A stretch of 64,000 bases of DNA from Bacteroidota bacterium (lineage in GTDB: Bacteria; Bacteroidota; Rhodothermia; Rhodothermales; UBA10348): NCBI GenBank assembly GCA_022567305.1, contig JADFHF010000009.1, forward strand, positions 1 to 64,000, written 5' to 3'. The stretch's first letter is position 1. Each line of letters begins with the position of its first letter. The translations under genes were made by a program, and so were the position numbers. Positions 54,845 through 64,000 of the stretch are shown here, one piece after another. The notes below the pieces were generated by a model, which worked only from the letters and a program-made list of their open reading frames with translations, ran no database searches and was not told where the DNA came from.

Positions 54845-56740
54845 ATGGCCAAGATCCCGCAGGAAATCATAGAAGAAGTTCGCTCTCGAACTGATATCGT
54901 AGAGGTCGTGAGTGACTACGTTCAGCTGAAGAAGAGAGGGTCGAATTTCGTTGGTTTGTGCCCCTTTCATCAGGAAAAAACCCCCTCGTTCAATGTCAAT
55001 CCTGCGCGAGACATCTACAAGTGTTTTGGATGTGGAGCCGGTGGCGACGTATTCAATTTCATAACAGAGGTTGAGAGCCTGAGTTTTCCCGAAGTCATCA
55101 GGCTTCTGGCCGATCGAGTTGGTGTTTCCGTACCGGAACCGAATGAACCGTCCGAGGATGCGTCTGAGACGGAGGCAATCTATCATGCGCTCAGATTTGC
55201 TACCCGCCATTTCTTTGAGAACCTGAAAGAAACGAGCGAGGCCAAGGAGGCGAGAATATATTTAACTGCCCGGGGCGTGACGACCGACTCGGTTAAGAGT
55301 TTTGGGATCGGATTTGCACCAGACAAATGGGACGATCTACTCAATCATGCTGAGAAGAATCAGCTGAAGCCCGAGCTTCTCGAACGAGCAGGTCTGATCA
55401 TAACGAGAAAAGAAGGAAGGGGATTCTACGACCGGTATCGCCATCGGATCGTATTCCCGATTGTCAGTCACGTAGGCAAAGTGCTTGGTTTCGGAGGTCG
55501 AGTCATCGATGAAAAGGACGAGCCCAAGTACATCAACTCGCCCGAAACGCTTGTTTATAATAAATCGAGGGTACTGTACGGATTGTACCAGGCTCGTCAA
55601 GAAATCAGGGGTAAAGAAGAGACGCTTCTGGTTGAGGGATACACGGATGTGGTTGCTCTTCATCAGGCGGGATTCAAAAACGTCGTTGCCACCTGTGGAA
55701 CGGCCCTTACAGAAGAACAGATTCGTTTGATAAGTCGGTACGCAAAACGAATAGTTTTGCTCTATGATGCCGACGTCGCAGGTGCTCGCGCGGCCGTTCG
55801 CTCCATTGACCTCATACTTGGGCAAGGCCTTACCGCCTATGCCATTGCGCTACCCGAAGGACACGATCCGGACTCCTACCTAAAAGAGTATGGGGGAGAG
55901 GCATTCGAAACGTATCTGAAAAGGCATCGAGAAGATTTCGTCCACTTTATTTTATCGAGATCCCGGATGGCCGGGAAAATGGAGACACCGGAGGGTCAGG
56001 CAGATGTTCAGCGCGCCATCATTCGGTCAATTTCCAAAATCCCGGATCCACTCGTTCGAGAGTCCTACCTAAAATTGGCAAGCGACACATTGGACATTCC
56101 CGATATGGAACTGCGCGGTGTTTTGATGGAGATAACCAAAGGTATTCGTCGATCGTCTCGAAAGCGAGCGGCCAGAACTGAGCTTACTCAAAGATCCCAC
56201 GACCAGCAGACGGCTATCACCCTCCGGGAACAGGGGAACCGTCAAGAATTCCTGCCAGCGGAAAAAACACTTTTGAAAATTATGCTGGAAGAGGGCCTTC
56301 CGCTCGTGGAGTTGATTCTGGGCAATACGGCGCTCACGGATTTTTCGCAGGGAACCACACGTGTGATGGCTGAGCATATCGTAGAGATGTATGAAAAGGG
56401 GGCCATTGACCAGAAAGAGTTCGTGAGCGGTACCCTTGGAGACGATGTCCGAAAGCTCTCAACAGAACTTCTGACGACCGACATTGAACCGTCTGAAAAC
56501 TGGCAGAGGCGGCGAAATATTTCGGTCCCTAAATTCAATGACGACGCGATCGAAGCAGCCAAGAGTGCCATGATGCATCTGAAACTGGATCGGATTGATC
56601 AGGCAATCGGTCGGCAGAAAGATCGAATATTCAAAGAGGAACAGGCTGGAAAAGATGTGCGGGATTTGCAGACTGAGATGATGAAGCTGCACGAGATGAG
56701 GAAGGTTGTGTCGGAGCGAAAGTTTATTGTAGACGCTTAA
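54845..56740 (+). CDS. dnaG: DNA primase DnaG
   Basis: 631 residues. It makes RNA primers at the replication fork. The N-terminal CHC2 zinc ribbon is intact (CPFHQEKTPSF and KCFGCGAGGDVF). The TOPRIM core holds VLGFGGRVIDE, NSPETLVYNKSRVLYG, LLVEGYTDVVALHQAGF and LLYDADVAGARAA. The C-terminal helicase-binding region (from about 450) is divergent, as usual. It is 31 bp before ppk1 on the same strand. A 282-bp gap upstream has no clear promoter, though TTGCGA/TATAAA-like bits occur near 54646-54677. Confidence 0.97.
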   Translation: MAKIPQEIIEEVRSRTDIVEVVSDYVQLKKRGSNFVGLCPFHQEKTPSFNVNPARDIYKCFGCGAGGDVFNFITEVESLSFPEVIRLLADRVGVSVPEPNEPSEDASETEAIYHALRFATRHFFENLKETSEAKEARIYLTARGVTTDSVKSFGIGFAPDKWDDLLNHAEKNQLKPELLERAGLIITRKEGRGFYDRYRHRIVFPIVSHVGKVLGFGGRVIDEKDEPKYINSPETLVYNKSRVLYGLYQARQEIRGKEETLLVEGYTDVVALHQAGFKNVVATCGTALTEEQIRLISRYAKRIVLLYDADVAGARAAVRSIDLILGQGLTAYAIALPEGHDPDSYLKEYGGEAFETYLKRHREDFVHFILSRSRMAGKMETPEGQADVQRAIIRSISKIPDPLVRESYLKLASDTLDIPDMELRGVLMEITKGIRRSSRKRAARTELTQRSHDQQTAITLREQGNRQEFLPAEKTLLKIMLEEGLPLVELILGNTALTDFSQGTTRVMAEHIVEMYEKGAIDQKEFVSGTLGDDVRKLSTELLTTDIEPSENWQRRRNISVPKFNDDAIEAAKSAMMHLKLDRIDQAIGRQKDRIFKEEQAGKDVRDLQTEMMKLHEMRKVVSERKFIVDA

Positions 56741-56771
56741 CGATTCTAAGTAGGAAAAGAAGGGTGTAGAG

Positions 56772-58988
56772 ATGAGTAAGGTCACGGAGACGATTGTAAA
56801 TAAGGATGGCAAACTTTCTACGAATGGAGCGCGTGCTCTGGTCGAAGAAGTTGTGCCCCATGCTACCGTTTCGCGGACGGTTCCAAAGAGGGCTGCGCTG
56901 TCGGACTCCCGGCTCTATTTCAACAGAGAACTAAGCTGGCTGGATTTTAACTGGCGGGTTCTATACCAGGCCATAGACGATCGAATACCGCTTCTCGAAC
57001 GTGTGCGTTTCCTGTCTATCACGTCCAACAACCTGGATGAGTTTTTTAGAAAGCGCATTGGCGGTCTGAAGCGCCAGGTGGCTGCAGGCGTTCACAAGTT
57101 GTCGCCTGACGGCCGCACCCCGGTTGAGCAACTCGAACTTTGTCGACCGGCTGTTTTGGCCATAAGCCAAAAAATATCTGAAGTTTGGGAAGAGACGTTA
57201 AAACCGTTGCTTGCCAAAAAGGCCGGGATTCGCATATATCGATACGAGGATCTCACCAACGCCCAGAAACAGTGGCTCCGCGATTACTTCCAGGCCCACA
57301 TTTTTCCGGTTTTGACACCGTTGGCGGTCGATCCGGGGCACCCGTTTCCGTTCATCTCAAACTTGAGTCTTTCTCTGGCCGTGTTGCTGAAACATCCGAA
57401 AAGGGATACCGAGCATTTTGCCAGACTCAAGGTGCCCACCAACCAGGAGCGCTGGATCAAACTTGAAGACGAGGGTGGATACGTCTCTCTGGATCAGGTT
57501 ATCGCGAATAATATTGCAGATCTGTTCAGGGGTATGAACGTGGTTAGCGTCCAGGCATTTCGAATTACGAGAAATGCCGATCTGCGTCGCGATGAGGAAG
57601 AAGCAGATGATTTGATCGAAATGATTTCAGACGAGCTTCGGGAGCGGAGATTTGCCCCGATCGTTCGTCTTGAGGTGCAGAAGAATATGCCCAGAGAGGT
57701 TCGATTGCTACTGATGCGAGAGCTTGCGCTAACGGATGAAGATGTCTACGAGGTGAATGGTGATCTGGATCTAACACATGTCTCGTTTTTTGCCGGCCTT
57801 GATTCACCAGAACACCTCTACCCTCCCTGGGAGCCCGTCACGCCTGCGCGTCTTCAGCACGACGGCAAATCCAAAGACCGAGCAAACATTTTTGAAGTGA
57901 TCCGAGGCGGCGATATTCTGGTTCACCATCCCTACGAATCTTTCGGCGCCAGCACGCAGCGATTTATCGAAGACGCAGCAGTGGATCCGAAAGTATTGGC
58001 GATCAAACAAACGCTCTACCGGACGTCTCATCAGTCTCCGATTATCCAGGCCCTCCGAAAAGCCGCCGAGCTGGGTAAGCAGGTGGCTGTTCTGGTCGAG
58101 GTGAAAGCTCGTTTTGACGAGAAGAATAATATTGAGTGGGGTCAGATCCTGGAGAAATCCGGCGTACACGTGACGTATGGATTGGTCGGATTAAAAACGC
58201 ACACGAAAACAACGCTCGTCATCCGTCAGGAGGAAGACAAATTGCGGGCGTATTGCCACATAGGAACGGGGAATTACAATCCTGCAACCGCACGACTTTA
58301 TTCTGACTTTGGGCTGCTGACATGTTCTCCGGATGTCGGTTATGATGTGATTAATCTGTTTCATTATCTAACCGGATATGCTCCAGAGCAGCATTACAGG
58401 CGCATGATCATTGCCCCAAGAAATATGCGTTCCTCCTTCATTCAGCTGGTTCGAAAGGAAATTGAACTGCAGCAGAAACACGGCAATGGACGAATCATTG
58501 CTAAAATGAATGCTCTCGATGACCTGGAGATGATTCGTGAACTTTATAAAGCCTCGGAAGCGGGTGTACAGATTGACCTGATCGTTCGCGGTCATTGCCG
58601 CCTTCGGCCCGGGCTCCCGCGTTTCAGTGAAAACATTCGCCTCGTAAGTATCGTTGGCCGATTTTTGGAGCACAGTCGGATCTACTACTTTCGAAATAAC
58701 GACAATCCCCGCGTTTTCATTGGAAGTGCAGACTGGCAACGGAGAAATCTCGAGGATCGGGTCGAAGCCATCGTAGAGATCGATGAGCTTTCGCTGAAGG
58801 CGAGGCTGATACGAACGGTTCAGATTGCTATAAACGATCAGCGCTCGGCGTGGGAGTTGAATCCTGACGGCCGATATCTTCTGCGGAATTCTTCAGACGA
58901 ATCATCGAAAAAGGGATTTCAGGAGATTCTTATGGAGCAGGCGAAGGCGCGATTCGCAGAGGAGGATTCGCCCTGGGATATCGATTAG
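56772..58988 (+). CDS. ppk1: Polyphosphate kinase 1
   Basis: 738 residues with a roughly 40-residue N-terminal extension before the conserved FNRELSWLDFNWRVLYQA. It reversibly makes polyphosphate from ATP. The PLD-like active site is clear: QTLYRTSHQSPIIQAL, VEVKARFDEKNNIEW, GLVGLKTHTKTTLV with the phosphohistidine (KTHTK) and, later, FLEHSRIYYF with the second His. GNYNPATARLYSDFGLL is also standard. GAAGGGTGTAGAG precedes the ATG. It is co-directional with dnaG and convergent with the amidotransferase-like gene. Confidence 0.97.
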   Translation: MSKVTETIVNKDGKLSTNGARALVEEVVPHATVSRTVPKRAALSDSRLYFNRELSWLDFNWRVLYQAIDDRIPLLERVRFLSITSNNLDEFFRKRIGGLKRQVAAGVHKLSPDGRTPVEQLELCRPAVLAISQKISEVWEETLKPLLAKKAGIRIYRYEDLTNAQKQWLRDYFQAHIFPVLTPLAVDPGHPFPFISNLSLSLAVLLKHPKRDTEHFARLKVPTNQERWIKLEDEGGYVSLDQVIANNIADLFRGMNVVSVQAFRITRNADLRRDEEEADDLIEMISDELRERRFAPIVRLEVQKNMPREVRLLLMRELALTDEDVYEVNGDLDLTHVSFFAGLDSPEHLYPPWEPVTPARLQHDGKSKDRANIFEVIRGGDILVHHPYESFGASTQRFIEDAAVDPKVLAIKQTLYRTSHQSPIIQALRKAAELGKQVAVLVEVKARFDEKNNIEWGQILEKSGVHVTYGLVGLKTHTKTTLVIRQEEDKLRAYCHIGTGNYNPATARLYSDFGLLTCSPDVGYDVINLFHYLTGYAPEQHYRRMIIAPRNMRSSFIQLVRKEIELQQKHGNGRIIAKMNALDDLEMIRELYKASEAGVQIDLIVRGHCRLRPGLPRFSENIRLVSIVGRFLEHSRIYYFRNNDNPRVFIGSADWQRRNLEDRVEAIVEIDELSLKARLIRTVQIAINDQRSAWELNPDGRYLLRNSSDESSKKGFQEILMEQAKARFAEEDSPWDID

Positions 58989-59006
58989 GAAAGAGCAAGA
59001 TTCGGG

Positions 59007-59687
59007 TTAATTCCTGCCCGCCCGATCCACAAGAAAGTCGAACACGGGTTTCATCTCCGATCCCATCCGTTCCGGGTGAAACTGCACGCCCAGAAAGCGT
59101 CCGTCGTCGGATTCGATCGACTCGATGACCCCATCGGGTGCCCTTCCGCTGACATGGAGCGACGTTCCCACATGCTCAATGGCTTGTATATGACGAGAAT
59201 TAACTTCCTTCACGGAATCCCCGAGTAGCTTGTGGAACTGAGTACCGGGTTCTGGAAGGATCCCGTGCACGGACGCCCCTCTTTTCTCACTGTGGGGCGC
59301 GTCGAGCCCACACTGAACCTCGACGTCTGCGTAAATCGTTCCGCCAAAATATGCATTTACGAATTGCATCCCGTAACAGATGCCCAGGATGGGAATATTT
59401 CGCTCCAAGGCACCTTCGAGAATCCACGAGTCATTGTCGATTCGCCGTTGATCGGAATGAGCAATGTCGTCAGGGAGTTCTCCATTCAGGCCTTTGGTAA
59501 TGGCCGGCCCACCGGGAAGAAGAAGTCCATCAACCAGATTCAGGAAGGATTCTACGGGTTCGGCATCATCAAATACGGGTACGACGACCGGAACCCCGCC
59601 GGAACGAACAACCGCACGGACGTAGCGCGAGTCGAGTTGTTGCTCACCTTCAGAAAACGATGTTGCAATGCCGATGATTGGTTTCAT
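59007..59687 (-). CDS. Class I glutamine amidotransferase-like hydrolase (PuuD/peptidase C26 family)
   Basis: 226 residues. The catalytic triad is visible: Cys104 in GICYGMQFVNAYFGG, and His204 and Glu206 in GVQFHPERM. The N-terminus PIIGIATSFSEGEQQLDSRY and LLPGGPAIT fit the gamma-glutamyl-GABA hydrolase group. Homologues hydrolyse gamma-glutamyl amides in putrescine breakdown, but no putrescine genes are near. Other members have other substrates, so I give no symbol. It starts 25 bp after fumC on the same strand. Confidence 0.87.
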   Translation of the reverse strand: MKPIIGIATSFSEGEQQLDSRYVRAVVRSGGVPVVVPVFDDAEPVESFLNLVDGLLLPGGPAITKGLNGELPDDIAHSDQRRIDNDSWILEGALERNIPILGICYGMQFVNAYFGGTIYADVEVQCGLDAPHSEKRGASVHGILPEPGTQFHKLLGDSVKEVNSRHIQAIEHVGTSLHVSGRAPDGVIESIESDDGRFLGVQFHPERMGSEMKPVFDFLVDRAGRN

Positions 59688-59712
59688 AGGAGGACATGCG
59701 GACTCGGGCTGA

Positions 59713-61113
59713 CTACTTACCCGGAACCCCGGCTTCAGTCATGTCTCGCACATCGAGGACCTGATCCAGTTCATCTTCGGGGAGAAGACCCATTTCGAGT
59801 ACGACATCTCGAACGGAGCGTTTTTCGGCGGCGGCCTTCTTGGCGACCTTGGAAGCATTGTCATACCCGATCGATCGATTCAGTGCGGTTGCGATCGACG
59901 GATTGAGTTCCAGTAATTCCCGGCACCTTTCTCTGTCGACTTCTATTCCGACGAGACACCGTTTCTGGAACGCTCTCATGCCCCCGGAGAGTATGGAGAT
60001 ACTCTCCAACATGGCATGGGTCATCACAGGCATCATCACATTCAATTCGAAATTACCGTGCTGAGCCCCGATGGTAATCGTGGTGTGATTGCCCATCACT
60101 CTAGCTGCGACCATCATAACGGCTTCGCACATCACAGGATTGACTTTTCCCGGCATAATCGATGATCCGGGTTGAATGGCTGGTAGTCGAATCTCCGATA
60201 GACCGCTAGTCGGCCCGCTCGACAGATGCCGGATATCATTGACGATTTTCAAGAGCGAAACCGCGATCGTATTAAGCGTACCTGAGGCCATGACGTAGGC
60301 GTCCTTGGCGGCTTGCGCCTCAAAATGATTCGAAGTCTCCTTGAACGTATGCCCAGACTCTTTTTGGATTTGCTCGATGGCTTTCTGAGCGAACCCAGGC
60401 GGACAGTTGATTCCGGTGCCTGTGGCGGTTCCTCCAAGAGCAAGCTCAGACAGCTCTTCGGATGCGTGCCGAGCTCGCTCGATTCCTTTCGAGATTTGTT
60501 CGGCATATCCGCCAAACTCCTGTCCCAGGCGAACCGGCGTTGCATCCATGAGATGCGTTCGCCCGCTCTTTACGACGTCGTCGAATTCGGTAGATTTTTC
60601 TAAAAGAGCTCTTTGTAATTCTTGCAGGGCGGGTATCAAGTCTTCTTCAAACGCTGATCTGGCCGCCACGTTCATGGCCGTTGGGATCACGTCGTTGGAC
60701 GACTGTGACATGTTCACGTGATCGTTCGGATGAATCAACTTGCTCCCAGGCTCTCCACCTAGCCGGTCAGTAGCCAGATTGGCGATGACCTCGTTGGCAT
60801 TCATATTGGAAGACGTTCCGCTCCCTGTCTGATAAATGTCCAACACAAACTGATCATCGTAATCTCCCGCGATAACTTTGCGGGCGATCTCAATAATGAC
60901 ATCGCTCTTTTCTTCATCGAGGAGGCCCAGTTCCTTGTTGGCATGGGCGGCCGAAAGTTTGACGATTCCCAGTGCCTGAATAAACCGCCTGGAAAAGCGC
61001 GTACCGGATATGGGAAAGTTGTCCAATGCGCGTTGGGTCTGAGCGCCGTACCAGGCGTCGGTGGGCACCTGAACTTCTCCCAGTGAATCTTTTTCTACTC
61101 TAAAATCTGTCAT
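59713..61113 (-). CDS. fumC: Class II fumarate hydratase FumC
   Basis: 466 residues from the ATG at 61113 (MTDFRVEKDSLGEVQVP); a start 12 codons earlier is less typical. It interconverts fumarate and malate in the TCA cycle without an iron-sulfur cluster. Motifs are WYGAQTQRALDNFPISG, SQSSNDVIPTAMNVAAR, GRTHLMDATPVRLGQEFGGY (core GRTHLMDATPVRLGQEF), and the superfamily signature GSSIMPGKVNPVMCE. The C-terminus ends with a fumarase-type helix (EDELDQVLDVRDMTEAG). It is upstream of the amidotransferase-like gene, in the same direction. Confidence 0.97.
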   Translation of the reverse strand: MTDFRVEKDSLGEVQVPTDAWYGAQTQRALDNFPISGTRFSRRFIQALGIVKLSAAHANKELGLLDEEKSDVIIEIARKVIAGDYDDQFVLDIYQTGSGTSSNMNANEVIANLATDRLGGEPGSKLIHPNDHVNMSQSSNDVIPTAMNVAARSAFEEDLIPALQELQRALLEKSTEFDDVVKSGRTHLMDATPVRLGQEFGGYAEQISKGIERARHASEELSELALGGTATGTGINCPPGFAQKAIEQIQKESGHTFKETSNHFEAQAAKDAYVMASGTLNTIAVSLLKIVNDIRHLSSGPTSGLSEIRLPAIQPGSSIMPGKVNPVMCEAVMMVAARVMGNHTTITIGAQHGNFELNVMMPVMTHAMLESISILSGGMRAFQKRCLVGIEVDRERCRELLELNPSIATALNRSIGYDNASKVAKKAAAEKRSVRDVVLEMGLLPEDELDQVLDVRDMTEAGVPGK

Positions 61114-61359
61114 TCCGCTCTCAAGAGGTCTCGCAGGGTCGATCAACATTCATACGGACAAGAAATATACCGATGCAGCCCCTAGGGCGTCGGAGGAGAA
61201 TTCGTGAGGTGCAACTGCACAGAGCGCAGCTTCACAAGGTGGACCGTAACGAGGCGACTTTGTCGTGAGAATATTTTTTCCTCCGGTGACCAATTATGCG
61301 GAGGGTCGCTCAACCACAGGACGTTTTGTAGCTTCTGGCTGCAGAACAACACAGAATTA

Positions 61360-62220
61360 GTGCTTGTCATAAAATCCATCTCTGAAATGCGAGAGTTTTC
61401 TCGCTCACGTCACGGCGCCGGATCGACGATCGTGCTCGTACCTACGATGGGTGCACTACATGAAGGACATTTGGCACTTGCGAGGGCTGCAAAAGAGTAC
61501 GGTGATATTGTTATTGTCTCAATTTTCGTCAACCATACGCAGTTCGGTCCAGAAGAAGATTTCTCTGCCTACCCCAGAACCTTGGAGAAGGATTGTCTGA
61601 AACTGGAGAAAGAGGACCTGGCCGCCGTAGTTTTCGCACCCTCGCAAGAGGAGATGTATCCAGACGGTGAGCCAAAGACATGGATAACCGTCAATCGATT
61701 GTCCGATCATCTGTGCGGAATCTCTCGCCCCGGTCATTTCAGAGGCGTTGCAACGGTTGTCGTGAAACTGTTCACAATCTGTCAGCCCGACGTCGCTATC
61801 TTTGGGCTCAAAGATGCCCAGCAATTCTACGTGATCCGAAAACTGACTGCTGACTTGAATCTGGGCGTTGAGGTTATTGGGGTGCAGACGGTTAGGGAGA
61901 CGGACGGCCTTGCCCTTTCATCTCGAAATCAATATCTGACAAAAGAAGAGCGTGGACAGGCTCCAATCCTCTATCGGGCCGTCTCCAATGCGAAGGAGCT
62001 CGTTGAATCGGGGATTCGGGAGGGTGAACGAATTCGCGAACAAATGCTGTCTGATATTCAAGAAGCGAATTTAGGACGACTTGATTACGCTGAGGTCGTC
62101 GGTTCAGCGGACTTTTATCCTGTTGAGATATTGGAATCGGGGTCCACGGTCATAGCTGCCGTGGCGGTCTACTTCGGATCAGCCCGTCTCATCGACAATC
62201 AAATCATTCGGGTACCGTGA
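61360..62220 (+). CDS. panC: Pantothenate synthetase PanC
   Basis: 286 residues from the GTG at 61360, which gives the normal family length. A frame start at 61204 would add 52 Cys/Arg-rich residues unlike any PanC. It joins pantoate and beta-alanine with ATP. Motifs are VPTMGALHEGHLALARAA with both HxGH histidines, FVNHTQFGPEEDFSAYPRT (core NHTQFGPEEDFSAYPR), PGHFRGVATVVVKLF, FGLKDAQQF and the KMS-like LALSSRNQYL. It is divergent from fumC and convergent with phoH. Confidence 0.96.
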   Translation: MLVIKSISEMREFSRSRHGAGSTIVLVPTMGALHEGHLALARAAKEYGDIVIVSIFVNHTQFGPEEDFSAYPRTLEKDCLKLEKEDLAAVVFAPSQEEMYPDGEPKTWITVNRLSDHLCGISRPGHFRGVATVVVKLFTICQPDVAIFGLKDAQQFYVIRKLTADLNLGVEVIGVQTVRETDGLALSSRNQYLTKEERGQAPILYRAVSNAKELVESGIREGERIREQMLSDIQEANLGRLDYAEVVGSADFYPVEILESGSTVIAAVAVYFGSARLIDNQIIRVP

Positions 62221-62238
62221 CCCGAACTTCAGCGATCA

Positions 62239-63282
62239 TTAAGATTCCTCGTCGTTAGTCGCATCTGAAGGGGTTGGGGGATCTGAAGGAACGGTAGAAA
62301 CCGGACCGTTTTGGCCCTCGTTGTTACCGGCATCCGAATATGCCCTGATAATCTCTTTCACCAGGCGATGGCGAAGCACGTCTGACTCGTCAAAGTAGAC
62401 GAAATCGATTCCGGAGACCCCGGAGAGTATTTCGACGGCCTCCACCAGGCCGCTTTTCGAATGAATGGGCAGATCCGTTTGGGTCAGATCACCAGTAATG
62501 ATGGCCCGACTGTCGGCCCCCAGACGGGTCAGAAACATCTTCATTTGAAGCGCCGTGGCGTTTTGGGCTTCGTCAAGGATGACGAACGCACTGTTCAGCG
62601 TGCGCCCGCGCATATAGGCCAGCGGTACGATTTCCACAATGTGCCGATCCACGTACCCTTTGAGTTTGTCAAGTGGAAGCATATCCTCCAGGGCGTCGTA
62701 TAGAGGTCGCAAATAAGGATCCACCTTTTCTTTGAGATCTCCAGGCAGAAATCCGAGTCGCTCACCTGCTTCGACGGCCGGGCGACATAGAACGATTCGT
62801 TTTACCTGTCGAGATTTGAGTGCGGAGACCGCGAGTGCAACTGCCGTGTAGGTTTTGCCGGTGCCGGCTGGTCCAATCGCAAATACGATGTCATTCTGGC
62901 TCGCGCTCTCTACAAAGGCGATCTGATTGGGCGTTTTTGCCCTGATGACACCGCCAGACGGTGTGAAAAGAAGTGTGTTATGCGTGTCTTTTGCGTATGC
63001 AGCCGTCCTTCCATTTCCTGTTGTAAAAAGGGTAAGAACCGTATCTACGTCATTTTCGGTGAGGTTGCCGTTTCGGTTGAGGAGCGTGATCAGCTCATCA
63101 ACGATTCGCTCAATTCTCCCTATCGCCTCTTTGTTGCCTTTTAGAAAGATCTGATTTCCCCGAGCCGTGATTTGCGTGTCGGGAAACGCCGCCTCGATAC
63201 GGCGGAGATAGATATCGTTGAAGCCGAACAGAAGGAGCGGTTCGGCATTCCGGATCTGAATGTGTTTTTCTTCCAAGTTCAA
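62239..63282 (-). CDS. PhoH-family ATPase (YbeZ-like)
   Basis: 347 residues. The nucleotide-binding domain has Walker A GPAGTGKTYTAVALA and Walker B FVILDEAQNAT, with RPAVEAGERLGFLPGDLKEK between them, all diagnostic of PhoH. An N-terminal KH-like region (residues about 1-75, IQIRNAEPLLLFGFNDIYL and ARGNQIFLKG) suggests nucleic acid binding. E. coli YbeZ works with the rRNA endonuclease YbeY; ybeY is not in this window. It is divergent from dapF across 39 bp. Confidence 0.95.
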   Translation of the reverse strand: MNLEEKHIQIRNAEPLLLFGFNDIYLRRIEAAFPDTQITARGNQIFLKGNKEAIGRIERIVDELITLLNRNGNLTENDVDTVLTLFTTGNGRTAAYAKDTHNTLLFTPSGGVIRAKTPNQIAFVESASQNDIVFAIGPAGTGKTYTAVALAVSALKSRQVKRIVLCRPAVEAGERLGFLPGDLKEKVDPYLRPLYDALEDMLPLDKLKGYVDRHIVEIVPLAYMRGRTLNSAFVILDEAQNATALQMKMFLTRLGADSRAIITGDLTQTDLPIHSKSGLVEAVEILSGVSGIDFVYFDESDVLRHRLVKEIIRAYSDAGNNEGQNGPVSTVPSDPPTPSDATNDEES

Positions 63283-63321
63283 TTAAATTTGTTGCTCTTC
63301 TTAGAAACCCAAGAATATGAT

Positions 63322-64000
63322 ATGCGATCGGAGCCCAACAGACACCTGGTTCTTGAATTTACGAAAATGACCAGCGCTGGTAACGATTTCATTGTCCTGG
63401 ACAATCGATTCTACCACTTTAGTGTGAATGAACTCTCGGATTTAGCCGTACGACTTTGCCCCAGAAGCGTGGGGGTGGGTGCTGACGGTCTACTTGCTCT
63501 GGAGGAGGCCCTCGACACGTTTCTTGATTTTCGGATGGTGTACTTCAACGCAGATGGTTCCAGGGGATCCATGTGCGGAAATGGTGCGAGGTGTTTGGGC
63601 CGATTCGCTCGATTGTCTGGAATGGAAGGAGATCCGCTTCGATTTGTGGCCGATGCGGGACTGTACAGTGTCAACGTTCCATCGGAGAGCGGAGCCAACG
63701 TGATCCTCCATTTACCGCCCTATGAAAATTACAAGCCCGCCTGTTCACCTGCAGAACCACTTGAATTGGGACCAGAAACAGTGGACTATATCTGGACCGG
63801 AACGGATCATATAGTTGTGTTCGTTGAGGATGTAGCGCTTTATCCGGTCACCGCAGTCGGATTAACGCTACGACATGATTTGGACATCTCGCGAAACGGA
63901 GCCAACGTCAACTTCGTACAGGTTTTGGAGCCTGAAGGACGTGAAACCGTGGGTCTAAGGGTTCGGACATTTGAGCGAGGAGTCGAGTCGGAGACCATGG
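63322..64000 (+). CDS. dapF: Diaminopimelate epimerase DapF, 3' end beyond window
   Basis: An open frame of 226 codons from the ATG at 63322 runs off the right edge. DapF converts LL- to meso-diaminopimelate for peptidoglycan and lysine. Family features are FTKMTSAGNDFIVLDNR, VGADGLLAL, YFNADGSRGSMCGNGARCLG with the first catalytic Cys (MCGNGARC), ANVNFVQV and VRTFERGVESETM. The second Cys (in ACGTG) would fall just after base 64000. The Ser in KMTSAGND replaces the usual His/Gln, a minor variation. Its promoter must lie in the 39 bp shared with phoH. Confidence 0.95.
   Translation, partial: MRSEPNRHLVLEFTKMTSAGNDFIVLDNRFYHFSVNELSDLAVRLCPRSVGVGADGLLALEEALDTFLDFRMVYFNADGSRGSMCGNGARCLGRFARLSGMEGDPLRFVADAGLYSVNVPSESGANVILHLPPYENYKPACSPAEPLELGPETVDYIWTGTDHIVVFVEDVALYPVTAVGLTLRHDLDISRNGANVNFVQVLEPEGRETVGLRVRTFERGVESETM

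Noticed and set aside
59232-59906. 224-codon plus-strand open frame
   Set aside because: Antisense across the amidotransferase-like gene and fumC; no motif.

Overview
The window (about 51% G+C, gene dense, genes on both strands) looks like chromosome from a Rhodothermia-like member of the Bacteroidota/FCB group. The evidence is the mix of protein families: a SusC-like TonB-dependent receptor with a carboxypeptidase-type N-domain, PorV/PorQ-like outer-membrane proteins, several exported proteins with type IX secretion (T9SS) or FlgD-like C-terminal domains, a GT117/DUF2723 membrane protein, BshA (bacillithiol), a eukaryote/archaea-type ProRS and an L-lysine aminotransferase. The species cannot be named from the sequence alone. 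I see no rRNA, convincing tRNA, CRISPR array, transposase or integrase.

Layout. 0-9.7 kb: a partial TPR-CHAT lipoprotein cut by the left edge, a TonB-dependent receptor, a PadR regulator with an orphan double-FtsX permease, and proS. 10-18.9 kb: a Ser/Arg-rich lipoprotein, a FadL-like porin, mltG, an AroQ chorismate mutase, tsaD, then a rightward run of a small exported protein, a LytR_C protein, rsfS, a lipoprotein and a choice-of-anchor-V T9SS cargo. 18.9-27.6 kb: GT117 protein, rsmI, an LptF/G permease, an MBL hydrolase, bshA, a small beta-barrel protein and a SleB-like hydrolase. 27.9-33.8 kb: pdxB, a heparinase-II/III-like T9SS cargo, era and pdxJ. 34-39.2 kb: a pseudopilin-like and a PilM-like protein of unknown role, then rsmD-coaD-aminotransferase-M50 protease. 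39.3-43.8 kb: a four-gene envelope operon (lipoprotein, beta-propeller/FlgD protein, two PorV-like proteins). 43.8-50.7 kb: CPBP protein, lipA, lat, a LolA-like protein and gyrA. 50.7-54.6 kb: the most accessory-looking stretch, with a GAF gene interrupted by an in-frame TGA, an LPD29-like small protein, a GNAT enzyme, a membrane-anchored subtilase and a small conserved protein. 54.8-64 kb: dnaG, ppk1, a class-I glutamine amidotransferase-like hydrolase, fumC, panC, phoH, and dapF cut by the right edge.

Most of the window is housekeeping: translation (proS, tsaD, rsfS, rsmI, rsmD, era), replication (gyrA, dnaG), cofactors (pdxB, pdxJ, coaD, panC, lipA, bshA) and envelope building (mltG, lptF/G, dapF). 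Cell-surface export genes are interleaved. The observations most worth checking are: the TGA at a conserved Cys position in the GAF gene (51442-51444); the standalone LPD29-like protein next to it; a 13-bp tandem repeat that separates an ideally placed ATG from the rsfS frame (16943-16981); the PorV-pair operon; the four-helix membrane subtilase; and the Ser/Arg-rich lipoprotein with 36-bp repeats. No single wholly new system is proven by the sequence.
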